DNA of 64,000 nucleotides from Actinomycetes bacterium (GCA_023389315.1 JAEWEQ010000028.1:75475-139474); one strand, 5' to 3'; counted from the stretch's first letter, positions 35,758 through 44,660 are shown. The notes: generated from the letters alone by a model not told the origin. Numbers and translations are program-made.

Positions 35758-36147
35758 CTAGTGGAAGGATTCTCCGCACGCGCAGGTGCTGGTGGCATTG
35801 GGGTTATCGATGGTGAAGCCTTGCTTTTCGATGGTGTCGAAGTAGTCGATGGTGGCACCAGCTAGGTAGGGGGCGGACATGCGATCAACGACCACCTCCA
35901 CGCCCTCGAAATCGCGTACCAAGTCATCGTCTAGCAAACGGTCATCGAAGTACAGGGAGTACACCAGGCCCGAGCACCCGCCCGCCTGCACGGACAGGCG
36001 CAGACGCAGGTCGTCACGGCCTTCCTGCTCCAGCAAGGAGCGGACCTTGTCAGCGGCAGCGCTGGTGAGTTCCACTTCGTGTGGCGCCGCGATCTGGTCG
36101 TCGGCAACTGCGGGGGTTTCGTTAGGAGTTTGGTTCTCAGTGCTCAT
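35758..36147 (-). CDS. erpA: Iron-sulfur cluster insertion/A-type carrier protein
   Basis: Carries Fe-S clusters to apo-enzymes; likely helps the aconitase encoded upstream in the window. 129 residues with the A-type core: VQAGGCSGLVYSL and a C-terminal TCACGESFH giving the three cysteine ligands. The first 22 residues are a disordered, acidic tail. AAGGAAAG lies just upstream of the ATG. In M. tuberculosis Rv2204c (ErpA-like) also sits next to Rv2205c (glycerate-kinase-like), as here. Confidence 0.92.
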   Translation of the reverse strand: MSTENQTPNETPAVADDQIAAPHEVELTSAAADKVRSLLEQEGRDDLRLRLSVQAGGCSGLVYSLYFDDRLLDDDLVRDFEGVEVVVDRMSAPYLAGATIDYFDTIEKQGFTIDNPNATSTCACGESFH

Positions 36148-36242
36148 GTTTGTCTTTCCTTCTGCTACGTCAAGGGCGGTAGCGACATGGGGTTGTCTTC
36201 ACTCTACCGCGTTTACCTTACTTGGCTGGAGTTGAGTTAGCA

Positions 36243-37244
36243 TCACCGGATCCAGGTGCCGGTCAGTACCCGCATGATCTGGTCTTCCAGGTCTGCGGGT
36301 TTGAGGCGGTAAATGTGGTGGATTCCCCACTGCGCTGCCTCAAATCGCGCCAAAGTGTGATCCGTGGTGAATGCCACCAGTGGTATGGCATGTGCTTGCG
36401 CCCATTGGCCTAGCACCGGTATCACGGAGTACCCCACGGTGTGTGAGTGCAGCGGCGGGCACAGTGCCACCGCCAAGTCGGTGGGCGGATGCTGCGCTAA
36501 GCCGCTTAGCTGTGCCATCGCTTCCCAGGCGTCAAACACTTGTCCTCCCAGGGCGAGGGCGAGTGCCCCTATCCCCCACCCGGCGCCGCTTCCCGGTAGC
36601 TGGGAGGGGCGAGACTTGGCACTGGTGGTGTTGGTCCCGCCCAGTGCTGCGCCGACGTGGAGGCCTCCCGTGGCTGGGGCGGTATTGAGTTGCACGATTT
36701 GCGCGGTGGGAGTTTGATCCAGCAGTCGGGCGAGGGCGTTCACCTGGGCAATGCTGTTAGCGTCAAGTTGGCTGGGGCTGAGGTCGGGCCGGATTGCCAT
36801 CGCGGAAGACAACCCTGACAGTGGCCGGTCCGTGGTGGTGAGGATTCGTAGCCGTCGCCCCTGCAAACGAGTTTGCGCCTGCGCGAGGGCGGTCGGCAGC
36901 TCGAGCGCAGCCGGGTCGTTGCCAGCCCACTTCCGTACCAGGTCGGTTAAGTTCCCCCACGGCGCTGGGCTTTGGGGGTTCTCGTGGTGGGCCAATAGGT
37001 AGGTGCTGTGGCTCGGCGGAGCCCAGTTGGCTAGGTCGCTTACCTGACGGTAGTCCAGGACTTTCGCCGGTGGCTGCACCACTTGGTTCAGTTGGCTGGG
37101 CTCGAGCGCCGGGCAGCTGATTTCAATCCGCGTGCCGACCCGTTGTTGCAGGCGGCTAGCTATGGCGGCGGGGGTGGGTGCGGGTCGCCGGAGCCCCGGG
37201 GTGTCCAGTTCTCCGGCGACCAGTAGTTTGTTGAATGCGCTCAT
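36243..37244 (-). CDS. Degenerate glycerate-kinase-family protein (Rv2205c-like)
   Basis: A 333-residue protein that fits the glycerate kinase fold only in its second half: GSGAGWGIGALALALGG matches the family's glycine-rich GAAGGLGA block and AQLSGLAQHPPTDLAVALCP lines up with the usual DLVITGEG step. The catalytic signatures are missing: no SFKG near the N-terminus, no ADGGEGT, and TGEGxxD is replaced by ALCPPLHSHT. Located between the M20 dipeptidase and erpA, as Rv2205c is beside Rv2204c. Possibly a non-catalytic or repurposed protein. Ribosome site weak. Confidence 0.6.
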   Translation of the reverse strand: MSAFNKLLVAGELDTPGLRRPAPTPAAIASRLQQRVGTRIEISCPALEPSQLNQVVQPPAKVLDYRQVSDLANWAPPSHSTYLLAHHENPQSPAPWGNLTDLVRKWAGNDPAALELPTALAQAQTRLQGRRLRILTTTDRPLSGLSSAMAIRPDLSPSQLDANSIAQVNALARLLDQTPTAQIVQLNTAPATGGLHVGAALGGTNTTSAKSRPSQLPGSGAGWGIGALALALGGQVFDAWEAMAQLSGLAQHPPTDLAVALCPPLHSHTVGYSVIPVLGQWAQAHAIPLVAFTTDHTLARFEAAQWGIHHIYRLKPADLEDQIMRVLTGTWIR

Positions 37245-37280
37245 CTTTTTCTAAATGGTGGCGCTGCGGGGCCAGTGCGC

Positions 37281-38630
37281 TTACGCGTTGGCGAAGCGCT
37301 GCAGCATCAGGGTGTGAGCCAAAATCGCGTTGCGCAGCACGCTGAGGTCTTGGCTTTCGTCCTCGGAATGGGCGTTGGTGGCGGGGTCTTCCACCCCGGT
37401 GACGATCACCTGCGCGTTGGGGAACTCGCGTTGGAAGTCGGAGATGAAGGGGATGGATCCACCGACCCCAATGTTTACCGAATCCACTCCCCAGGCTTGG
37501 GTGAGGCACTCGTGGGCGATACGGGCGGCGGGTGACTCCAAGTCGGCCTGGTAGGACGGGCCGACCTCACCTTCGGTCACTTCCACGCTGGCGCCGAAGG
37601 GGGCGTGCTGCTTGACGTGGGCCACCAGGGCGTCCATGGCGGCGCGACCGTCCTCGCCCGGGACGGTGCGCAGCGAAACTTTGAAGGTGCATTCGGGGCT
37701 GATGGTGTTGGATGCCTGTGCCACGGAGGTGGCGTCGAAACCGATGATGGACAGGGCTGGCTGGGTCCACATGCGTGATGCCAGGTCTCCTACGCCGACC
37801 AACTTAGTGCCTTCCAGCAGGGAGGAGTCGCGACGGAAATCGGCTTCGTCCCATTCCACGTCCGCTTCGGTGCTGCCACCGAGCCCGGCCACTGCAACCG
37901 CGCCGTTTTCGTCATGGAAGGTGGCGATCAGGCGGCAGGCCAGGGTGACGGCGTCCAGGATCGGCCCGCCGAACATGCCCGAGTGCAGCGCGTGGTCTAG
38001 GACCTTGACCTTAACGGTGGCGTCCACTACCCCGCGCAGGGAGGCGGTGAGGGCAGGCACGTCCACCGTCCAGTTATCGGAGTCTGCCACCACGATGTAG
38101 TCGGCTTGGAGTTTTTCATGGTAGGTGCGCAGGAAGTTCGAGAAGGAAGGCGAGCCGATTTCTTCTTCACCTTCGATGAAGACGGTGACGTTCACTCCCA
38201 GATCCGTTTCCAGCAGCGACAGTGCCCCTAAATGGACGAGGACGCCGGCGCCGTCATCGGAAGAGCCGCGCCCGTACAGGCGTCCGTCGCGCACGTCGGG
38301 TTCAAACGGCGGGGTGATCCAGCGGCTGGCGTCACCAGCGGGCTGCACATCGTGGTGGGCGTAGAGCAATACCGTGGGGGCGCCTTCGAGGTGCGGGGTT
38401 TTTGCCACCACGGCGGGGCGTCCGGCACCGCCGCTGGGATCCTCTGCGGTGAGGATCTCGGTAGCGAGACCACGCTGCGCGAGTTTGCTTTCCACCCAGC
38501 GGGCGGAGTCCCACACTCGTTCTTGGTCGAAAGACCCGGAGGAGACCGAGGGGATGCGGATTAGTTCCTTTAGTTCCTCCACCAGGGTGGGGAAGATTTC
38601 GTCGAGTTTAGTTTCAAGTGCATCGCTCAT
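37281..38630 (-). CDS. M20-family dipeptidase
   Basis: Zinc-dependent exopeptidase hydrolysing dipeptides in the cytoplasm. Metal ligands and catalytic residues are visible: YAHHDVQP (His and Asp), GRGSSDDGAG (bridging Asp), EGEEEIGS (catalytic Glu pair), a VADSDNW ligand and NAHSEDESQ (His) near the C-terminus. The 449-residue size fits the PepV/CNDP-like subgroup. It starts 98 bp from the divergent DUF3043 gene and is 36 bp upstream of the glycerate-kinase-like gene, so those may form an operon. Confidence 0.93.
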   Translation of the reverse strand: MSDALETKLDEIFPTLVEELKELIRIPSVSSGSFDQERVWDSARWVESKLAQRGLATEILTAEDPSGGAGRPAVVAKTPHLEGAPTVLLYAHHDVQPAGDASRWITPPFEPDVRDGRLYGRGSSDDGAGVLVHLGALSLLETDLGVNVTVFIEGEEEIGSPSFSNFLRTYHEKLQADYIVVADSDNWTVDVPALTASLRGVVDATVKVKVLDHALHSGMFGGPILDAVTLACRLIATFHDENGAVAVAGLGGSTEADVEWDEADFRRDSSLLEGTKLVGVGDLASRMWTQPALSIIGFDATSVAQASNTISPECTFKVSLRTVPGEDGRAAMDALVAHVKQHAPFGASVEVTEGEVGPSYQADLESPAARIAHECLTQAWGVDSVNIGVGGSIPFISDFQREFPNAQVIVTGVEDPATNAHSEDESQDLSVLRNAILAHTLMLQRFANA

Positions 38631-38715
38631 GTGCCCACGCTATCAACGCGGTACCAACGTGCGCTAGTGGCTGGCCGCGCACCGGCCTGGGTTCGGCTAT
38701 GGCACACCTCTCCGG

Positions 38716-38721
38716 TAGAGT
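38716..38721 (+). promoter_or_regulatory. -10 box of leaderless DUF3043 gene
   Basis: TAGAGT ends 7 nt before the GTG at 38729. TAAGGAA also sits in the same gap and could serve as a ribosome site if transcription begins further upstream. Confidence 0.4.
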
Positions 38722-38728
38722 AAGGAAC

Positions 38729-39349
38729 GTGTTTGGAAAGCGTAACTCTAAAGCAGAAACCCCAGCGCCGGCTCCCGAAGCAGTGAAGCCGAAAACTGGG
38801 AAGGGTCGTCCCACTCCTACCCGTAAGGAAGCGGAAGCGGCGCGCCGCCGCGACGCGATCCCCTCGGACCGTAAGTTGGCGAAGAAATTGGCAAAACAGC
38901 GCCGCGATGAGGCGTGGCGGCGTCAGCAAGAGGCTATGGAAACCGGCGATGAGCGTTATATGCCGGCGCGCGATCAGGGTCCGGCGCGACGTTTCATTCG
39001 CGACTACGTGGATGCTCGCTGGTCACTGGCCGAATTCGTCCTGCCTGCTATGTTGCTGATGTTCGTGGCGATGTTCGGCATCGGTTTGGTAGCCCAATAC
39101 GTGCAGGCGAACGTGGCTGCGTTCATCATCCAGTTCGTCACCATGGGTACCTATGCGCTGCTGTTGCTCTCGATTTTGGAGTCGATTTGGGTGGTGCGGA
39201 AGATGCGCCGGGCTTTCGAAGACAAGTACCCCAACCGCCAGTGGACCCGAGGTGCTTGGTTCTACGCTTTCTCCCGCATGGTGATGGCTCGCCGGTGGCG
39301 CCAGCCACGCCCGCAGGTTGAGCGCGGCCAGAAACTAACTAGCCACTAA
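38729..39349 (+). CDS. DUF3043 membrane protein (Rv2206-like)
   Basis: A 206-residue protein of unknown function. A basic, Ala/Lys/Arg-rich cytoplasmic half (FGKRNSKAE ... KKLAKQRRDEAWRRQQEA) is followed by RFIRDYVDARWSLAEFVLP, then two membrane segments and a basic end. The start GTG 38729 gives the family's usual beginning; the frame upstream is open but unconserved. Conserved beside the glycerate-kinase-like gene in actinobacteria. Confidence 0.87.
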   Translation: MFGKRNSKAETPAPAPEAVKPKTGKGRPTPTRKEAEAARRRDAIPSDRKLAKKLAKQRRDEAWRRQQEAMETGDERYMPARDQGPARRFIRDYVDARWSLAEFVLPAMLLMFVAMFGIGLVAQYVQANVAAFIIQFVTMGTYALLLLSILESIWVVRKMRRAFEDKYPNRQWTRGAWFYAFSRMVMARRWRQPRPQVERGQKLTSH

Positions 39350-39366
39350 CATTGTGGCAATTGTGA

Positions 39367-39399
39367 AACCGCCGGTGACTACCCCAGTCACCGGCGGTT
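39367..39399. terminator. Bidirectional terminator between DUF3043 gene and pyrD
   Basis: Perfect 14-bp stem (39367-39380 with 39386-39399) and a five-base loop ACCCC, between convergent genes. Confidence 0.85.
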
Positions 39400-39410
39400 C
39401 AGTATTGGCC

Positions 39411-40433
39411 CTATGAAATCGAGCGGTTGATGCGGCTGGGCCAGGCACCGCCCTGGTAAATGAATGCGGTGAGGGCCTCAAGTAAATCCGCACCGGCGTC
39501 CAGTAGCTGGCGGGCATCATCGGCTGTGGATATCCCACCCACTGCGATGATGGTACGCCCCGGATCTAGCTTGCCTCGTAGCAGCCCCACCACTTCGACT
39601 GCGCGGGCCAGCAGGCGGGGTCCCGAAACGCCGCCTTCTCCCAGGTCGTGCTTGTTAGTAGTGTTAGTTGCCACCACCCCGGCCAGGTCCTTGTCGTTTA
39701 CCAGTTCGGCAATCGCTTCGATATCTTCATTGGCGAGGTCGGGTGCGATCTTCACGAAAATCGGCACCCCTTTTGCACGCCCGTCCCCGGCCTGGGCTGC
39801 CCCGGCGCGAGTGGCTTCGATAATCGGGCCGAGGGCTTCCACGGTCTGCAGGTCCCGCAGCCCTACGGTGTTGGGTGAAGACACATTGATGACCAGGAAG
39901 TCAGCGTAGTGAGCCAGTTGGCGTGCGCATTCGAAGTAGTCGTCCCGGGCTTGGTCAGCGGGGGTGACTTTGTTTTTCCCAATGTTGACACCCACCACTA
40001 GTTGTCGCCCGGCTTTGGTGGAGCGCAGCTTGCGTAAGCGCCCGGCCACCACCTGGGCGCCGTCGTTGTTGAAGCCCATGCGGTTGCGAATTTCGCGCGA
40101 CTGCGGCAGGCGCCATAGGCGGGGCTTGTCGTTGCCCGGTTGCGGGCGCGGGGTGACCGTGCCGATCTCTACGAACGCGAAGCCTAAGGCAGCGAAGGCC
40201 GCCACCGCGCGGGCGTTTTTATCCATCCCGGCAGCCAGTCCTAGGCGCCCGCGCAGGGGGCGGGGCAGGAAAGTGGCGTGCGGAGCGATCGGTTCGCCGG
40301 TGGGCAAGGCTGCCTGGAGCGTGGCTAGCGCCGGAGGTAGTTTACTGATTGCCTCCAGTGAAGCCATCACCACGTCGTGGGCTTGCTCGGGGTCAGTGTG
40401 GGAAATGAAGTGCTTAAAAATCCATTGGTACAC
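39411..40433 (-). CDS. pyrD: Quinone-dependent dihydroorotate dehydrogenase (class 2)
   Basis: Pyrimidine biosynthesis enzyme oxidising dihydroorotate with electrons passed to quinone at the membrane. Features: GLAAGMDKNA (FMN site), RNRMGFNNDGA, VNVSSPNTVGLRDLQ with the class 2 catalytic Ser, KIAPDL, and a C-terminal VGGISTADDARQLLDAGAD loop. The N-terminal helix pair (MYQWIFKHFISHTDPEQAHD) marks class 2. Start is GTG 40433 with GGAG only 2 nt away, an unusual spacing. A hypothetical gene lies 39 bp upstream on the same strand. Confidence 0.93.
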   Translation of the reverse strand: MYQWIFKHFISHTDPEQAHDVVMASLEAISKLPPALATLQAALPTGEPIAPHATFLPRPLRGRLGLAAGMDKNARAVAAFAALGFAFVEIGTVTPRPQPGNDKPRLWRLPQSREIRNRMGFNNDGAQVVAGRLRKLRSTKAGRQLVVGVNIGKNKVTPADQARDDYFECARQLAHYADFLVINVSSPNTVGLRDLQTVEALGPIIEATRAGAAQAGDGRAKGVPIFVKIAPDLANEDIEAIAELVNDKDLAGVVATNTTNKHDLGEGGVSGPRLLARAVEVVGLLRGKLDPGRTIIAVGGISTADDARQLLDAGADLLEALTAFIYQGGAWPSRINRSIS

Positions 40434-40472
40434 GTCTCCAGCCTACCGCGTTTGTGGTAACCGGGGCGCCTG

Positions 40473-41030
40473 CTAGTCCCACCATAGCCACCATCCGGAC
40501 TGCCAGGGTTCGAAGGGGCCCGACATGGGCCAGATTTCATCCGGCGGTGCCAGGGCGGTGACGATTCCGTAGTATTCGCTGATGGTGTCCCACAGGTCTT
40601 CGCAGTCGCATTCTTCCCCGTGAGCCAGGTCTATTTCGTATTCGCTGAAGCCTGCCACCCATAATCCTTCGATGGTGACGCGTTCGTCGTAACGTGCAGG
40701 GCCGACCGCATAGCCGTGGAGACGGATTTCGTTGGGGTTATCGACCGCTATGTCCAGTAGCTCATCGCACCTGGGACCCAGGTTTTGTCGGTCTTTGAGG
40801 TTCGCGGCCGTGAGGTTGTGCCGTAACTGTTCGGCTGCCACTGCTCCCAGTCCGCTGAAGGTGGAAAAGGACGGTAGTTCCTTAGTTTCGCTCTGTGGGG
40901 TGTGCGAGCGACCCAGGCTGTTGCTTTGGTATGGGGCTAAGAGGTTGGCGATCGCCCGTTTGGTGGTCCATCCGCGTTCGCCGTAGAGGCCTTCGCCGGT
41001 GGCTTGGTTGTCGAGGGTTTTCGTCAGCAT
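40473..41030 (-). CDS. Hypothetical protein, unrecognised
   Basis: A 185-residue soluble protein that I do not recognise. The start at ATG 41030 is supported by AAAGGAG 7 nt upstream; the frame is open further but without a site. It has a Trp-rich end (GGWWLWWD-like: QSGWWLWWD), several acidic patches (HGEECDCEDLWD) and a Leu/Asn-rich middle. It lies between pyrD and the divergent RNA methyltransferase gene. Coding is supported by length, ribosome site and strand context only. Confidence 0.7.
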   Translation of the reverse strand: MLTKTLDNQATGEGLYGERGWTTKRAIANLLAPYQSNSLGRSHTPQSETKELPSFSTFSGLGAVAAEQLRHNLTAANLKDRQNLGPRCDELLDIAVDNPNEIRLHGYAVGPARYDERVTIEGLWVAGFSEYEIDLAHGEECDCEDLWDTISEYYGIVTALAPPDEIWPMSGPFEPWQSGWWLWWD

Positions 41031-41144
41031 GTCTGCTCCTTTCGTCGGTGCCAACGATCCCATTCTTGGCAGGCAGATCCAGGCCCAGCAGCGGCCGGGT
41101 GATGCGTCTGTGGATGGCGGTAGGGTGTGGATAGCCAAAGCGGA

Positions 41145-41150
41145 CATAAT
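41145..41150 (+). promoter_or_regulatory. -10 box of leaderless RNA methyltransferase gene
   Basis: CATAAT (one mismatch to TATAAT) ends 7 nt before ATG 41158. This choice puts the start after the ATG at 41149 that overlaps the box. Confidence 0.45.
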
Positions 41151-41157
41151 GGTGAGT

Positions 41158-41976
41158 ATGCGAATTGATATTTCTGCTTTGGATGATCCGGCGCTAACTG
41201 ACTACACGAACATGACGGATGTGGCGTTGCGTTCGCGCCTTGAGCCAGAGCGTGGCTTGTTCATGGCGGAGTCAAGGAATGTCATCACACGCGCCTTGGA
41301 AGCTGGCTATCGACCCCGCTCCTTCCTGATGGCTCCCAGATGGTTGGAGTCCATGTCCGACGTTTTGGGCCAGTTCCCCGAAGTTCCGGTCTTCGTCGCG
41401 GAAGAAGCGGTACTGCGCGAGCTCACCGGGTTTCGCCTGCACCGCGGGGCGTTAGCTGCGATGCACCGCAAACCCCTACCGGCGTGGGAAGAAATTCTAT
41501 CCGGGGCTAAGCGGGTGGCGATTTTGGAAGACATCGTCGATCACACCAACGTGGGGGCGATTTTCCGCTCCGCGGCAGCGCTTGGGGTTGACGCGGTACT
41601 GGTGACGCCCTCATGCGCTGATCCGCTGTACCGGCGGGCGGTGCGAGTGTCGATGGGAACGGTGTTCCAAATCCCCTGGACGCGGTTGCCTCACTGGCCG
41701 GCGGCCGACCTTTTGCGCGACCACGGCTTCCATTCGGTGGCGTTAGCGTTAGAAGACGACAGCGTCACGCTTGATGATTTCACCGGTTTTTTGAGTGACA
41801 ATCCGCAGCAGAAAGTCGCTTGGGTGCTGGGCTCCGAAGGCTATGGCCTCTCCCCCGCTACCATCGCGGCGCTGGACACTAAGGTGATCATCCCGATGTC
41901 ACATGGCGTGGATTCGCTAAACGTTGCGTCGGCTGCCGCAGTGGTTTTCTGGGCGACGCGTCCGGCTCGAAATTAA
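41158..41976 (+). CDS. SpoU/TrmH-family RNA 2'-O-methyltransferase
   Basis: SPOUT-fold enzyme methylating ribose in tRNA or rRNA. Motif 1 VGAIFRSAAALGVDAVL (with the catalytic Asn-Arg equivalent NVGAIFR), motif 2 VAWVLGSEGYGLSP and motif 3 IPMSHGVDSLNVASAAAV are all intact. About 272 residues, with an N-terminal substrate-binding domain. Divergent from the hypothetical gene; convergent with the HAD gene 6 bp away. Which nucleotide is modified is not determinable here. Confidence 0.9.
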   Translation: MRIDISALDDPALTDYTNMTDVALRSRLEPERGLFMAESRNVITRALEAGYRPRSFLMAPRWLESMSDVLGQFPEVPVFVAEEAVLRELTGFRLHRGALAAMHRKPLPAWEEILSGAKRVAILEDIVDHTNVGAIFRSAAALGVDAVLVTPSCADPLYRRAVRVSMGTVFQIPWTRLPHWPAADLLRDHGFHSVALALEDDSVTLDDFTGFLSDNPQQKVAWVLGSEGYGLSPATIAALDTKVIIPMSHGVDSLNVASAAAVVFWATRPARN

Positions 41977-41982
41977 TCGCAC

Positions 41983-42732
41983 CTAGCTGCGTTGGTCGAG
42001 TAACTGTAGGACCAGCTTGACGGTGTCTTCCCACCCGCTAACGCCGTGAGTGGGGTACCCGGCGGCCTTAACCGGATAGTCATTCCCATCTGGGTCGAGG
42101 CGGTCCCCGATGAAGAGCATTTCGTCTTTACCCAGGCCGGTGGCCTGCAGTAGTTGCCCCATGCCGTAGGCCTTATCGATGCCGTGGGCCGTGATATCAA
42201 CCGAGGTGGATCCACCCGCGCGTACCTGCAGCTGTGGCAGTTTCACGCTCAGGGCTTGGCGCATGGCGATTTTCTTCTCGCCGGTGGGATCCCATTTTCG
42301 TTTCTCTTCCAGCGGCGCGTCTTGGCCGAGGGCAGAATAGGTCAGTTGGGTGCCCCGGTCTTCGATGATCTCTCCTGCGGGATCGTTTATCCAGTAGCCC
42401 AGTTCTTCCGCGGTTTCTTTGATCAGCTCTTTGACCTGAGCACGCACGTCCTCGGGCAGGTCGTGTCGGTACTGTTCCACCCATCGACCGCCCTGACAGC
42501 GCAGGTAGACGGTGCCGCAGGTGGGCATCAGATGTAGGTTCGCTAAGTTAGCGCCGACATCTTGTAGGGGCCCAATCACTTGGGTTTGGAACTGGGGGTA
42601 TTGCGCGCCGGAAATTACGCACACGGGGAGTTCTTCTAAGCAGCGACGCAGGGCCTGGGCCATTGCCGGCGGCAGTGGGTATTTGGAGGGAGCCAAGGTG
42701 TCATCTAGGTCAAATGCCAGTAGTTTGATCAT
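41983..42732 (-). CDS. HAD-superfamily (type IIB) hydrolase, phosphomannomutase/sucrose-phosphatase-like
   Basis: Predicted sugar-phosphate phosphatase or mutase. LAFDLDDTLAPS holds the nucleophile Asp and the acid/base Asp; GDRLDPDGNDYPVKAAG is the metal-binding motif IV; VCVISGAQYPQF is motif II. Size (249 residues) and cap position suit class IIB. ATG 42732 is chosen with AAGGG 9 nt upstream. The gene converges on the methyltransferase; no sugar transport gene is adjacent. Confidence 0.82.
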   Translation of the reverse strand: MIKLLAFDLDDTLAPSKYPLPPAMAQALRRCLEELPVCVISGAQYPQFQTQVIGPLQDVGANLANLHLMPTCGTVYLRCQGGRWVEQYRHDLPEDVRAQVKELIKETAEELGYWINDPAGEIIEDRGTQLTYSALGQDAPLEEKRKWDPTGEKKIAMRQALSVKLPQLQVRAGGSTSVDITAHGIDKAYGMGQLLQATGLGKDEMLFIGDRLDPDGNDYPVKAAGYPTHGVSGWEDTVKLVLQLLDQRS

Positions 42733-42825
42733 GTTCGCTACCCTTGTGTGCGCTTTGTTTCCCGGGCTCGTGGTAGTTCGCGTAAGTTCCATCGCGATCC
42801 AGGTGTGCTGGGCTGTTTAAATTAT

Positions 42826-42875
42826 TTTAGCTGGCTGGTGAATGCAACCGCAGTTGCGTTCACCAGCCAGCTAAA
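42826..42875 (-). terminator. Long hairpin after metS
   Basis: A 23-bp stem (42826-42848 with 42853-42875, one G-U pair) with a 4-nt loop, followed on the minus strand by TAAAATAATTTA. It ends the metPS message and is unusually long for this genome. A CGAGGACG octamer lies immediately beyond (42888-42895). Confidence 0.75.
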
Positions 42876-42956
42876 GGCTTGCTTAGACGAGGACGTTGCC
42901 TCCCAGTTTGCACCACCTTCGCCCAGTGCCGGTGGCGACCGGCGGTGTTCCCCGGA

Positions 42957-43100
42957 TTAGTCGGTCATGGCACCCAAGGGCTCGTCCTCGTATTCACTCT
43001 CGGGTATGGGCAGCATTTGTAGCGCCACGATGGAGGCCACTAGGCCACCCCACACGATTGCGATGGTGACGACCATGAGGATAATGGATTCGGGGGTCAT
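42957..43100 (-). CDS. metS: MetS-like small subunit of the sodium-dependent transporter
   Basis: A 47-residue protein: 8 residues, one membrane segment (ILMVVTIAIVWGGLVASIVAL) and a short acidic tail (PESEYEDEPLG). It starts 3 nt after the metP stop, with GGGAGAGGA in the end of metP as ribosome site. In C. glutamicum the MetPS pair imports methionine and alanine and needs the small subunit; the same layout suggests this here. Easily missed because of its size. Confidence 0.85.
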   Translation of the reverse strand: MTPESIILMVVTIAIVWGGLVASIVALQMLPIPESEYEDEPLGAMTD

Positions 43101-43103
43101 GGT

Positions 43104-44660
43104 TTATTCCTCTCCCTTGAAGCGGACAATGTCTTCGGCTTTAGCGTGCTTGCTCCACGGCAGCCAGGTGAAGATTGCTGACAGCACTAGCCCCAGCGCC
43201 AGGGTTCCCCAGCCGAAGATCATTACATTGGCGGAGGTGGCGGCGAAGCCACCGTATCCTTCGGTGAAGTAGGAAACCAGTGCTTGGAACAGCATCACGG
43301 CCAGTACGATCGGGACTACCAAGCCCACTACCCAGTTCCAGGCGCGTGGTACGCCGATGGAGGAAGCTAGGTTTAGGTGGCGTCGGAGTACACCGATTCG
43401 GGGAGTCACGAAGAAGGCCACAAGGCACATCGCGATGGCGGAGGAAACTACGCCGATGTTGTTGATGAAGGCGTCAACTACATCCAGATTCGTCAGGCCG
43501 GTGGTGGTTGAGAACAGCGCAATTGATACCACGGCCGAGGCCACGGTGGTGTAGATGGCGGCGGACTTTGCAGGCAGGCTGAACTTATCTTGAATGGCGC
43601 CAGAAACCACTTGAAGTAGGGACAACAGTGACGTTACGCCCGCCAGAGTCAAAGAGGTGAAGAACAAGATCCCGAACAGTGGGCCACCGGGCATCAGCGA
43701 AATGATGGTGGGGAAGGTTACGAAGGACAGGATCGGTCCGGTTAGGCCTTCTAGTTCTCCCACGGTGGTGTGTGACTGGTGAGCCATGAAGCCGAGGGTG
43801 GCGAACACTCCGATGCCGGCTAGCAGTTCGAAGGAAGAGTTCGCGAAGCCTGCCACCAGGCCGGTGCCGGTGAGGTTGGAGCGGCGCGGCAGGTAGGAGG
43901 CGTAGGTCAGCATAATGCCAAAGGCGATCGACATGGAGAAGAAGATCTGGGAGAAAGCTGCCAGCCAAACGTGTCCGTGCGTGAGCGCATTCCAGTCCGG
44001 GGTGAAGAAGGCGGAGAGGCCTTCGACTGCGCCGGGTAGGAACAGGGCACGCCCCACCAGGATCAGGAACAGCAGGATCAACAGGGGGATGAAGATACGG
44101 TTTACTTTCTCCACGCCCCGCGATATGCCCCGGGCCAAGGCCACGAAAACGAACAGCCAAACCAGTACCAGCGGCACCAGGATCTGGAGGACAGGTGTGA
44201 AGGAGATCAGTTTGTCTCCTTCGACTTGGAGGAATTCTTCCAAGAAGAAGGTGGTGGCGTCTTGCCCCCAGGCCATGCGTACCGAGTAGACCGCGTACAT
44301 GGCGGCCCAAGCGATAATGACGGCGTAGTACACCAAGATGATGGAGGAGACTGCGACTTGCCACCAGCCGAGGAACTCGGCCTTTTCAGTTAGGCGTCGG
44401 AAGGTTAGGGGCGCAGAGCCGCGGTACTTGTGGCCTAGTGCGTAGTCCAGCAACAGCACCGGGATGCCGACGAATAGTAGAGCGATGATGTAGGGCAAGA
44501 TGAATGCTCCACCGCCGTTGGTATAGGCTACGCCGGGGAAACGCCAGATGTTGCCCAAGCCGATGGCTGAACCCACTGCGGCGAGCAAGAAGCCGTATTG
44601 ACCGGTCCAAAGGTCGCGTTTGCCACCGTGGGATTTTGTCTGCTTGACCGTATCAGACAT
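43104..44660 (-). CDS. metP: Sodium-dependent transporter of the NSS family (MetP-like)
   Basis: A 518-residue membrane protein with 11-12 hydrophobic segments. The NSS signature GSAIGLGNIWRFP and GGAFILPYI lie in the first two segments, and SMSIAFGIMLTYASY in the middle. AGGAGGAG lies close before the ATG, the strongest ribosome site in the window. It imports amino acids with sodium; the paired metS gene points to methionine/alanine. Divergent from deoD with a 164-bp regulatory gap. Confidence 0.92.
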   Translation of the reverse strand: MSDTVKQTKSHGGKRDLWTGQYGFLLAAVGSAIGLGNIWRFPGVAYTNGGGAFILPYIIALLFVGIPVLLLDYALGHKYRGSAPLTFRRLTEKAEFLGWWQVAVSSIILVYYAVIIAWAAMYAVYSVRMAWGQDATTFFLEEFLQVEGDKLISFTPVLQILVPLVLVWLFVFVALARGISRGVEKVNRIFIPLLILLFLILVGRALFLPGAVEGLSAFFTPDWNALTHGHVWLAAFSQIFFSMSIAFGIMLTYASYLPRRSNLTGTGLVAGFANSSFELLAGIGVFATLGFMAHQSHTTVGELEGLTGPILSFVTFPTIISLMPGGPLFGILFFTSLTLAGVTSLLSLLQVVSGAIQDKFSLPAKSAAIYTTVASAVVSIALFSTTTGLTNLDVVDAFINNIGVVSSAIAMCLVAFFVTPRIGVLRRHLNLASSIGVPRAWNWVVGLVVPIVLAVMLFQALVSYFTEGYGGFAATSANVMIFGWGTLALGLVLSAIFTWLPWSKHAKAEDIVRFKGEE

